Below, piece after piece: positions 12,476 through 20,909 of a stretch of 64,000 nt of DNA. The stretch lies in contig JARVKI010000036.1 in NCBI GenBank assembly GCA_036674765.1, positions 341,851 through 405,850 on the forward strand, read 5' to 3'. Within the stretch, counting starts at the first letter, position 1, and each line of letters opens with the position of its first letter. The stretch is from Seiridium cupressi (Eukaryota > Ascomycota > Sordariomycetes > Amphisphaeriales > Sporocadaceae). The notes under the pieces are model-generated. The model was not told the origin of the DNA and did no database searches. It saw only the letters and a list, made by a program, of their open reading frames with translations. The position numbers and the translations under genes are program-made.

Positions 12476-13108
12476 TTAGCGACTCCTTACCACGAGCCAC
12501 TCGATCAGTTTCCTCATCGCTTCTCCCAGATGAGAAATTCTATGTTTCTCTTCATCGTCCATCTCCGCGAACGTCTGACCCGTACCTGGGTATTCAAAGC
12601 AGGCATGCCATCCATATCTCAGCGTACCTCGCGCCGGCACGATCGTCCCATCCACCCGACCCTGAAACAGCACCGGCTTATGACCCGGGCCTTCGCTGTA
12701 GCCCAGGGTGGCCACAGCCTGTGCGCGCTTGTCGGAAAAGCCTGCCAGCATGAGATGCAGCTTCTCCGGCCCCACGGCCTCGAGGAAGAACTTGATATAG
12801 GGCCCAGGCATCCCGTTCATGGCCTCGAAGCACAGTGCCGTGTCATCGACTAATACGGGGCCACCGACCTAGGTCACCGGGTCGTTGAGTCAGCAGTAAG
12901 GTACCTGCATATCGCACATACGGAAGTTACGAACCAATTCTGCTGCTCTTCTACATTTCGAAATCGTGATTTCTTCGATGGTGCCCTGGATCTCGGGCAA
13001 GTCTAGTGCTTGGTTTTTCACCAAGATACCCTGAGGTCCTAAGATTGCTCTAATGTCTGCCAATTTATTGGCATTGCCTGTCATCAGGTTGACCTCTTTG
13101 GGCGCCAT
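12476..13108 (-). CDS. HAM1: Inosine triphosphate pyrophosphatase (HAM1/ITPA family)
   Basis: Hydrolyses non-canonical purine nucleoside triphosphates (ITP, dITP, XTP) to monophosphates and pyrophosphate, keeping them out of RNA and DNA; cytosolic in known relatives. Exons (minus strand) 13108-12935 and 12868-12476 give 188 aa, the usual family length. The signature TGNANKLADIRAILG lies at the N-terminus. Removing the 66-nt intron restores AAELVGGPVLVDDTALCFEA, containing the conserved DDTAL. MPGPYIKFFLEAVG and KHRISHLGEAMRKL are also family hallmarks. The frame stays open upstream of ATG 13108 (to 13276), but that extension is unlike the family. The 3' end converges with the Zn2Cys6 gene about 210 bp away. 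Confidence 0.92.
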
Positions 13109-14558
13109 GGAGGTAATGTTATCTGTCTCGTAGCAAACAGCCAGGGGAATGATACCCGATGGGGGAGAGGGAATTTGGCGCATCGCTGGGTGGGATCCAC
13201 CCGTGCGCGAAGCCAATCGTTTACCTTTACATACTAGTGTAGTGTTGGTTTTGATTTTCCCTACATTGGAGGCCATGTTTGTCAGTGTTGCAGTTTGGCC
13301 AGCAACAGTAGTCTACCTGAGCATCTGACTTCACTCAGTAAAATCTTCGAATTTTAAAAGTAAAATTCTAGGCAATTTTCGAGTGAGAGGAAGAGCGACG
13401 AACTATAGCTGAGCCCACGCTCTAGCTCAAATCAGGGGAGTATGTTAAAAGCTGGCCTGGACAAGGTGATCCTAAACCCCGTTCTCAAGGCTATAAATTC
13501 TACCCAAGTTATGGTCACGAATACTTGTCATTGTATGAATTCGGGTTTGAACTAGTGTTTCTCTACGCACTTGCCACGAGCCATTACAAGGACTAAATCA
13601 AACGATGAAACGATCAAACGCAACAATGGCAGGTTTAGGCCCTTGAGATCACTTTCTCGGGTAGAGTCAGAGAGACTGGCTCTCCTAGCATCGTGGGCAT
13701 TGAATAGAACACCGCACCAACGATTGCAGCAAAGAACGACCCATCTCTCGTGCAGCATTTTGGTCACTGTTAAGAAAAAACCGCACAATGCACTCGATGA
13801 CCGAGTCCAGCAGGAATACTAGTGTGATCGTAATCTTCCAGAGATAATGGTGCATCGACAATCCTTTCTTCTCTGATTTCGGCCGGAACAGTAGACATCA
13901 ACACTAGTCAAGCAGATCTCGTAAGATGGGACTGAAAACGCCAAGTTTTCTTCTCAATACTGGAGATCTATCAGAACGAGCTGCACATGGCGTCCAGGCC
14001 CGCGCTCTCATGTGTGCCGCAGTATTACGAATGGCATGAAATCACGTACGTGTCTCACTTTCCTTTGTTTTTTTTAAGGGGTTTAAAAAGAAAAAGAAAA
14101 AAAAATCTATGCCAAGGTCGGTGTTTGCGGATCTCGCCGATGGACTTCAAACGAAGAAGACAGATTCAATGCGGTTGCCGGCTTATACGAAGCCCCAAGG
14201 AGATACTGCTTTCCCTCACAGATAACAAATCGTTCTACAAGACGACGTATTATGTATGTAGCTAGGTCTCAACCAATTGCTTCTGATGGCGGAAATGAAA
14301 CCCCGTTTATTTCCGGCATTATCCTAACGCATTTCTTAGCCTCTCTAACAATATTGAGGGTAGGCATGGTTTGTGCGATCCAGGCCCCATAGACCCCTCC
14401 GTAATTTATTAGGTAATGCTGTAAGTTCATGGCACACATCGAATAGATTGATTTTGCGACCAAATTTCCACCTGCTCGGCTCCTGGCCACATCTCCACAT
14501 CTCAACCGTACCGTGAACAAACTTATTGCTGTATAGGATCATTAATCATCAAGCAATA
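13109..14558. other. Intergenic region upstream of HAM1
   Basis: About 1.45 kb between the HAM1 start and tRNA-Tyr. Short open frames occur on both strands (for example 13571-13822 plus) but show no domain, splice pattern or codon bias that would support a gene. Confidence 0.5.
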
Positions 14559-14660
14559 TCCCTTGATAGCTCAGTTGGCAGAGCGATGGACTGTAATTGC
14601 TACAATATCAGTATCACACTGTAAATCCACAGGTCGCTGGTTCGACTCCGGCTCGAGGGA
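14559..14660 (+). tRNA. tRNA-Tyr (anticodon GTA) with intron
   Basis: The acceptor arm TCCCTTG pairs with CGAGGGA, including one G-T pair. The D arm is GCTC...GAGC. The anticodon stem TGGA/TCCA flanks a loop with GTA. The T arm is GCTGG TTCGACT CCGGC, with a B-box GGTTCGACTCC. A roughly 27-nt insertion directly 3' of the anticodon is the usual position of nuclear tRNA introns, and tRNA-Tyr is normally intron-bearing in fungi. CCA is not encoded. A T25 run begins 36 nt after the 3' end and could serve as a pol III terminator. Confidence 0.92.
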
Positions 14661-14696
14661 ATTTCCTCAGATGAGTACCAACGCATCTTCCACTTC

Positions 14697-14739
<43 letters not shown>
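14697..14739. repeat. T25-A18 homopolymer palindrome
   Basis: Twenty-five T are followed directly by eighteen A, a perfect 18-bp self-complementary sequence. It lies just downstream of tRNA-Tyr. More A/T tracts follow near 14816-14837. It may be a slippage product, a remnant of a retroposed poly(A) tail, or an assembly artefact. Confidence 0.85.
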
Positions 14740-15145
14740 GATTTTATTTCTTTCTCTTTCTCCCCCCTCGTTTTGGGATTTCCTCACTCAGCCAGCTATC
14801 TATGGTACAGAGGGAATAAAAAAAAAATTAAAAAAAAGGGACAAATTGTTTTTTGGGGGCAGCACGCTTTGTCAAATATCAGTAACTTGGTTGGTTTCGT
14901 CTGCTTTCCGTGTTCTGCTCACTAGTTCAGGTGTGGTGGTGGTGGTTGCGGGTTTTTACTGGGTGCGCTTGCGCCTAATTCGCTAACCTTGGGCGCGTCG
15001 AGCTGTGCGCCGCCTTTGCTCTTCCTTCATGCACCTCCATAGTGATATGCGCTGTGAACGACTCGGCCAGGAACTACAAACTGCGTAACGAGTCTCAGAT
15101 CAACTATCGGCTCGATTTTGCGCTACAATGTGAACACTGGCGATC
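14740..15145. other. Intergenic region
   Basis: About 400 bp upstream of the disrupted Zn2Cys6 gene. It holds A/T tracts and a GT-rich run (GGTGTGGTGGTGGTGG near 14931). No gene is seen. Confidence 0.4.
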
Positions 15146-16465
15146 ATGAACACGTCGAGATATGGAGTTTCTCGCCAGAAGGTTTGTCAACAATGTTCGT
15201 GCGCAAAAGCAAAATGCGATCGTATTGCAAGCGGCTGCACCAGGTGTGCTCAGCGAGGCTTGGCCTGCACTTATCATCGAGCAGATCTTACTCAGAAGAA
15301 CGTGGTCTGTGAACGACAGCAAAACGTGTCATCCGCTGAGCCACATGTACCCTCCACGTTCAATGGTTTGCACCATAACGCTGCATCTACGCCGCCAAGA
15401 GAGGGAAACACTCAGATCTATACCCCAATCTCAGAGTCACACGTAAGCGACAGAAGCGCGTTTGGTAATCCCCCATCAACCATCGCAGCATCACCCATTG
15501 TAAGGACTCAGGGATCCCGTGCCATACCGCACTCACCTGGAGGACCACAGACTTTTGACTTCGCACATTTCAACCTCATTTGCCCCATAAACGACAACGA
15601 CATCAGTAACCGCTGGCTTAATACCTATGTCCCCGTCCCCGGACAGATAGCCAAGAATTATCCAAGGAATGTTGCCACCTTCATATACCGCGTCCTGAAG
15701 TCGTATGCAGCTTTAGCAGTTCGGAGTCGTGGGGTCCCGCCGTTCGTACACTCGGCCCAAGTGGCGACAATCTCTACGCTAGGACAGCCGCTCTCTGTGT
15801 GTCTGAACTTGGTACGAGTCTGTAAACAGTCGTTTTCAGGCAGCGAGGGCACTGCTGCAACGATTCTTCAACGAGAGATGAACAAAGTATACGCAATGCA
15901 TGCGACATATGACAACATGGGTAGACTCGCAGCGTTCCAAGCGTGTCTGATATATTGCATGGTCTATTTCTTTCAGTTCAATTTCCAGGACGACCCCTTC
16001 CTCCGTCAAGCTATGCTCAACCTTCAGGAGCTGGCAGGCTCAAGCTCTCAGTAAGGCCTGATGTGCATAGCAGAGCAACAGCACGCTCGTCCGCGATGGG
16101 AAGATTGGATTGTGGCCGAGGCGAAGCGACGGGCCCTGTTCACCATGTATCTCTTCGATAGTGTTCTTTCAACTCAAGATGGTCTTCCGACTTATCTGGG
16201 GACAGAACTAAAAGGCCTTCCTGCGCCAGCGAGTAAATCTTTGTGGCAAGCTCCCGATCGAAATGAGTGGGAAAGGGCCTATAACGTTCACCTGGCAGAT
16301 TGGTCAGAGTCAAGTCTACATATCGATGAACTCTGGCCTAGCCCGGCCGACCTAGACGAGGAAGACATCCATAAGAGGCGGCGAAGAGTGGATCAATGGC
16401 TCGAAAACGTGGATGAATTTGGAATGATGCTCTCCGCCGTGACCAGCTGTACACATGGCGGCTAG
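15146..16465 (+). pseudogene. Zn2Cys6 transcription factor interrupted by one in-frame stop
   Basis: A continuous 440-codon frame encodes a zinc-cluster regulator, broken only by TAA at 16052-16054. The zinc cluster VCQQCSCAKAKC...GCTRCAQRGLAC has C-x2-C-x6-C-x6-C-x2-C-x6-C spacing near residues 14-41. After the stop the same frame goes on with GLMCIAEQQHARPRWEDW, EAKRRALFTMYLFDSVLS and ends SAVTSCTHGG, an ending I believe is typical of the subfamily. The codon before the stop is CAG, and a single C-to-T change of CAA would explain the TAA. No intron can remove it: the only local GT..AG pair would be 20 nt. As read, the product is a 302-aa protein with the DNA-binding domain but without the conserved C-terminal block. 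It is paralogous to the regulator at 10638 and lies 700 bp before a methyltransferase gene it may once have controlled. Confidence 0.8.
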
Positions 16466-17168
16466 CCTGTAGCACGATCGCTTAAGTGAATCGAGACTTG
16501 AGCAGTATATGAAACGTACGACGCATGTAACTGGATCGACGAAATACTGTCAGAACCCTGGAGGATCCTTGGGGGTCCATATCGGAACTCATGCTCCTCT
16601 CCGGATTTGAGAGCGGATCAGCTCCGACCTCCGTGGGGCGACGATCTTCCTGTTCTTCATTTATTGGACCTGAGCAACTCAACTCCGGGCCGCTGCTCTA
16701 TACGATGACCTGCCGTTGTCTCTACTATGGTGCGAACCATGCTTGGGTATCGATTCCTACTTAAAGCTGATGGGGTGGCTCTTCGCGCTCTTACAGCCGT
16801 TCGAATCGACTGGGTGTTCGAATATCCAACTGCGGCAGACCATTGCGCCCATCCCATCCAAATGGGAACGTCAAGAGTTACTTCACCTCCTACCAATACC
16901 TACGGTCGTCATGCATATCAGCCCCGCGTATCAACTCCGTTACGCATAACTTATGCGTCAACTCCGGCAACTAACTTCGACTATCTATTTAAAACTTTAA
17001 TTAGAGAGCCGCTGGCACATTTAATAAATATCATAAAGGTATATATGGTTGCATCACCATTTTATTTTCAGCACGAAGGGAAATAGAGAATCCTAACAGC
17101 AGAATTTTGTCAATCTAGCCCTGGGCGAAACGACGTCATTGCATTACCTAGCATAAGAAATCCTCAAG
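16466..17168. other. Intergenic region upstream of the methyltransferase
   Basis: About 700 bp, AT-rich over its last 200 bp (ATTTAATAAATATCATAAAGG near 17020). It presumably contains the methyltransferase promoter. No other feature is supportable. Confidence 0.4.
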
Positions 17169-17996
17169 ATGACCACCGAAAACACAAATTACACCCAAGG
17201 GTACTCCAAAGCTACGGTAGCTAGCCACGCTGCCAGATCTGTCGACACTGATGCAAACTTCTTGGTATCTCACATCAAACCGACCGACACAATACTAGAC
17301 GTTGGCTGCGGACCGGGGACTATCACCGTCGGATTTGGCACTCTCGCTCCGCAAGGCTCGGTGATTGGCGTCGACATCTCAGATGATGTTTTGAGTCAAG
17401 CCCGCGAGACGGCAGAGGGAGCAGACAACGTCACATTTCAGAAAGCAGATCTCTTGGCCGGGCTCCCATTTCCTGACGACACTTTTGATGTCGTCTACAA
17501 TTCACAACTTTTTCCACATATCGCTACCCTCGATATGCGCATCAGAGCATTGAGCGAGATGCGCCGAGTTTTGAAGCCGGGCGGCATCTTGGCTTCGCGC
17601 GATGCCGCCGAGCTACACTTCTACCCGCGCGCCTACGACCTCGACCGGCTGTGGGCGGGCAATATGGTCAAAGGTCTACGGAACGGCGAGCCAGAGGCTT
17701 GCTTTCCAGGCGGCGATATGCCAGCCCTATTTCAGCAGGTGGGCTTTGACGCCGCAAACGGCAAGGTCAAGATCGGAGCCGGAACGACTGTTCACTCGGG
17801 TACCGAAACGCGACGGTGGTTCGTTGCCGCAAGCCTCGGAAAGCTTCAGCCGGGAGACACGTTTCGGGAGAGCTGGCGCCGGGTAGGGATTACGGATGAG
17901 GTGATTGAGCAGACTCAGCAAGCGCTGGTGAAGTGGGCAGAGGATGATAATGCGTGGTACGTGGCCCTCCAGGCAGAGATTTTGGGATGGAAGTAG
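17169..17996 (+). CDS. Class I SAM-dependent methyltransferase (UbiE/COQ5-like)
   Basis: A single exon of 275 aa. Motif I LDVGCGPG (residues 43-50), the acidic end of strand 2 in GVDIS (about residue 69), the KADLLAGLPF loop (92-101), FDVVYNS and RVLKPGG form a complete Rossmann methyltransferase core. There is no signal peptide or membrane segment, so it is probably cytosolic. Family members of this size methylate small molecules, and many sit in fungal biosynthetic clusters. The substrate cannot be read from sequence. It lies among broken regulator and dioxygenase genes, yet its own frame is clean and GC-rich, suggesting it is still selected or was broken least. Alternative: a stand-alone housekeeping methyltransferase. 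Confidence 0.88.
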   Translation: MTTENTNYTQGYSKATVASHAARSVDTDANFLVSHIKPTDTILDVGCGPGTITVGFGTLAPQGSVIGVDISDDVLSQARETAEGADNVTFQKADLLAGLPFPDDTFDVVYNSQLFPHIATLDMRIRALSEMRRVLKPGGILASRDAAELHFYPRAYDLDRLWAGNMVKGLRNGEPEACFPGGDMPALFQQVGFDAANGKVKIGAGTTVHSGTETRRWFVAASLGKLQPGDTFRESWRRVGITDEVIEQTQQALVKWAEDDNAWYVALQAEILGWK

Positions 17997-18086
17997 GTTA
18001 TATCTGAATAAATCACGATCTTGTTGAAGCACTAGTTTGGCTTGAGAACGGACAAGTATTTCTTTTGCGTCTGCGCATTCAGAACT

Positions 18087-18730
18087 TTAAGGTTGCAGAT
18101 CATGATTGTCTGGGCCTTGAGAGGGCCTACTAGCCGCCATGTTACACTGTCTGAATTTCCTCGTCTCGCCATCCTCAAAGAATCCTACGATATAATGCAT
18201 AACGCCATGATTGTTGAACAATGCCAGGTCATCCTCTTCCAGTCGTGCGGGTAGATCAGCTGCGGATCGATTGCACGCCTTCGCAGCTTGTAGACCCGCT
18301 CCCGCACCTCCTGCAAGTCCTCGAGAGCCTCGCCGTTGGCCAAGTGGATGCGCCGGATGGGGGTCGGATAAACAATCACGGCCAACCTCCCGGTGACCGG
18401 GGTTTTCCTAGTCATTGGGTAGATTTTTGACTTTGGCGGGTCGACGGGGAGCAACTGATCGTCCGACAGCTCGAGGCCGTATCGGAGAAGAGACCCAATC
18501 CATTGGAGCGTGACTTGGCCTTGCTAGTCCTTACGAACTCCTTCTGCTCGCCAGATAGCATGCCATATAGGCGGGTATCCGCTAAAGAAAGCCGTGGTGC
18601 CGAGGGGAACGTCCAACTCGGCACCGGAACCATCATCATACCGACATGTTTGCCGCCTACCAGCGGGCACGCTGACGGCGAGAAGAGGCGTCACGAGCGA
18701 TGGGTCGAGGTCGTACATGGCGGAATGCCA
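18087..18730 (-). pseudogene. C-terminal remnant of a XanA/TauD-like 2-oxoglutarate dioxygenase
   Basis: Read on the minus strand, pieces in changing frames match the C-terminal half of fungal XanA-like Fe(II)/2-oxoglutarate dioxygenases. They are WHSAMYDLDPSLVTPLLAVS, GRRQTCRYDDGSG, EVPLGTTAFFSG-like PLGTTAFFSG, RLYGMLSGEQKEFVRTS, KSRSNGLGL, LPVDPPKSKIYPM, TPVTGRLAV and VRERVYKLRR. After a one-base shift near 18230 comes EDDLALFNNHGVMHYIVG, with the distal His of the facial triad. The iron-binding HxD would be in WHxD, but here WH runs directly into SA, so the Asp appears lost. At least two frameshifts are present and everything N-terminal to WH is missing. The remnant stops at about 18730, where the opposite-strand dioxygenase remnant begins. 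Confidence 0.8.
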
Positions 18731-19486
18731 TTGACGCAGAGATCAAGCTGCCAAATGACATGCCGACATTGGAAATCGGTCGTCTTACTGAACAAGACAA
18801 GCAGACACTTCGAAAGGCCTTATTTGAAGATCAAGTCATTGTCATCCGGGGTCAAAAAGGCATAGAACCGACAGTGTTGCCGGAGCTCGCCAAAGTCTTC
18901 AACGAATCCGCCATTGGCGCCCATTCCACAGGAGAGAAGGCGGTAAGCGATTCGAGGAACATTCTCTCCGCATATAAGGCAGGCCGTATTCCCCAAGCGC
19001 CGCAGGTGGGCATCATTGGATTAGGAAAGTTCCAGGACTATGATGGTATTCCTAAGCTTGAAGTGATACACCTGGTAAGTAGATCTTTGTTTTCATTGCA
19101 CCATGCCCAGAGAACTTTGCTCATCTAAGCTGCAGGATCATACCTTGTTTCATGAAAACTCATCGACCCCAGAAGACCTACAGAAGGGCTACACGCGACC
19201 GTACAGGTGGCACATGGACACACTTTTCTATGAAAGATTGCTGGGAGAAGTCACTGTTCTCCACTCGGTCCAAATCCCCTAAATCCCAGATCAGAAGGTC
19301 CGATTTCTCAATGACACAGAAAAGGATATCGGTGCGGGTGCAACAGCATGCGGGTAACTAGAAGCCAATGCGAATCATGGTAGCTAATTGTATACTCCGT
19401 TTAGTCTTCTCTGATGCTCGTGCATTTGAACTTCTCACCTCCGAGGAACAGGAACTTCAACAGTTGAATGCGCAGCTTTCGGCTTT
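18731..19486 (+). pseudogene. N-terminal part of a second XanA/TauD-like dioxygenase, disrupted
   Basis: Plus-strand reading from IDAEIKLPND and ATG 18760 (MPTLEIGRL) through LRKALFEDQVIVIRGQKG and QVGIIGLGKFQDYDG matches the N-terminal half of XanA/TauD-type dioxygenases. A 61-nt intron (19075-19135) joins EVIHL to DHTLFHENSS. Iron ligands H and D are intact in RWHMDTLFYERL. An in-frame TAA at 19280-19282 follows LHSVQIP, and the frame then resumes with IPDQKVRFLN and GAGATACG. A further piece after a putative intron (FSDARAFELLTSEEQELQ, to about 19486) is shifted by one base. The C-terminal half with the second His and the 2-oxoglutarate-binding Arg is absent. Without these it cannot be an active enzyme. 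It lies head-to-head with the other remnant. Confidence 0.75.
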
Positions 19487-19561
19487 TGCACAGTTGCGCC
19501 GACCAAATCTTGGAAAAGAATTGCTTCCAAGTTCAGCAGTGATGCCGGTGAGAAACTTGAT

Positions 19562-19964
19562 CTAGTCCTCATGCTGAAGAGTGCGTTTGAGACGGACTGT
19601 CTCTCGCGAACATGCAATGCCCAGTCGCTTACAGCGGGAACAACGCAGCTGTTTGTCGCATTTGACCTTGCGTTTTGTACACTCTGCAAGCGGATCAAGT
19701 TTGGCTCGAGCATATGGAGAGAGCATGCATGAACAAACCTTGACAGGCCAGAGAACGCCGTTGTTTCGAACGTCTCTTGAGATAGTGTTCCTGGAAAACG
19801 AGTCCTGAGCTGGCGGATGTCGTGCTGGAGGTGGCCAGATGATTTTCATTCCTTGGAACGGAGACTGTTTCGCAAATATTTAGGCATGGCCAATGGTTTT
19901 TGGGACAAATCTTGCTGGGCGGACTATTTAGAGCCTGCTTATTGTTGGCACATGTTGTATGCAT
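19562..19964 (-). pseudogene. Zn2Cys6 regulator reduced to its DNA-binding domain
   Basis: Exon 1 (19964-19739) contains KRRSKQRRSLACQ. A 55-nt intron (19684-19738, GTTTGT donor, TTGCAG acceptor) splits the zinc cluster. Exon 2 (19683-19562) continues ECTKRKVKCDKQLRCSRC and KRLGIACSRETVRLKR, then TAG at 19562-19564. The rebuilt cluster has perfect C-x2-C-x6-C-x5-C-x2-C-x6-C spacing. The product would be about 115 aa with no effector region. Beyond the TAG the frame stays open for about 34 codons (IKFLTGITAEL...), so the stop may again be a CAG-to-TAG change in a formerly longer protein that was later cut by the neighbouring dioxygenase remnant. It could instead be a short DNA-binding protein, but relatives are much longer. 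Confidence 0.65.
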
Positions 19965-20909
19965 CTTGGCATGCTAGCAGACGGGAAGAAATTACGAATA
20001 CCACGGGCTGCCCGACCGTTAGCGAACAGTGCAATGTATTACCCGGAGCGCCCCACGGCGGCTGCCTGCATAGCGCAAAAAACATACTGGAATGCGAGCA
20101 GCTTCTTCCCTTCCACATGTCAGACATAATAAGCATTAGCGCGCCACTCAATTGGCACTCTCTGAAGAAGTCTATACAACAATATGTCAGTGATGTCCAC
20201 GGCGTAAGAATGGACCACACTGAAGGTATGGGTGTGGTGATCCTGATAAGCATCCTGGCCAAAGTCGTGGCATGGCTATTTCGCTGACTGTTCACCCGTC
20301 ACAGGTTCTATTGGGTGTCTCCTATGATCGATTGCGTGCACTCCTTTGGGTTACATACACTCTCCCCAGCCAAGCTCCAAGCCTGCTCCAACTGCTGGCC
20401 GGTCAGGGTTGGTCCTACACGTTGTCACTCTGAGAGAGACATCCCACTCGACGGGGGCCTGCAGTATGCACGGGTAGCCAGCTGACATCCCTGGAATGGC
20501 TATGGTGGTTCAGCCCTATGGGCGCCTATTGGCTGGCCATGCTGACTGACCCTTGGAGATGATATGAGAACTTACCAAGCCCCGCATGGTGCAACCGGCA
20601 CGGTGACTGGCCTTTGTGCGAGCCATAATCAATACCCTGACATCCAGCTTGTCCATAGGCGCCCGTTTTCGCCTGCTGAGGACGAGGCTGTGAAGGGTGG
20701 AAGGGGTCACCGAAATACGTGCTCGGCGACTCTGATGGCTGACGTGATGTCAGGAGCTTTCAGTGCGCCCAAGGGAGTCGGTTAAATAGACCTGACAACG
20801 CCAGCCTGGGAGCTGCTCTCGTTGACATGATGATCATAGTTGCAGAACCGGCCCGATCTGCAATTGCAACGTCTGGGATCGCTTTAAAGGCATAATCCAA
20901 ATTTGCAGG
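19965..20909. other. Intergenic region upstream of the alpha-dioxygenase
   Basis: About 950 bp. Open frames on both strands around 19817-20295 show no family signature. They may be further degraded coding sequence of the neighbouring regulator, but I cannot align them with anything. The last 200 bp probably holds the alpha-dioxygenase promoter (GTTAAATAGA near 20780). Confidence 0.4.

Noticed and set aside
14563..14925. 120-codon plus-strand frame
   Set aside because: It reads through the tRNA-Tyr gene and the homopolymer (Phe and Lys runs), so it is not a gene.
19817..20295. Frames of 156 and 118 codons on opposite strands
   Set aside because: No family signature on either strand and no splice partner. 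At most degraded coding sequence, so not annotated.
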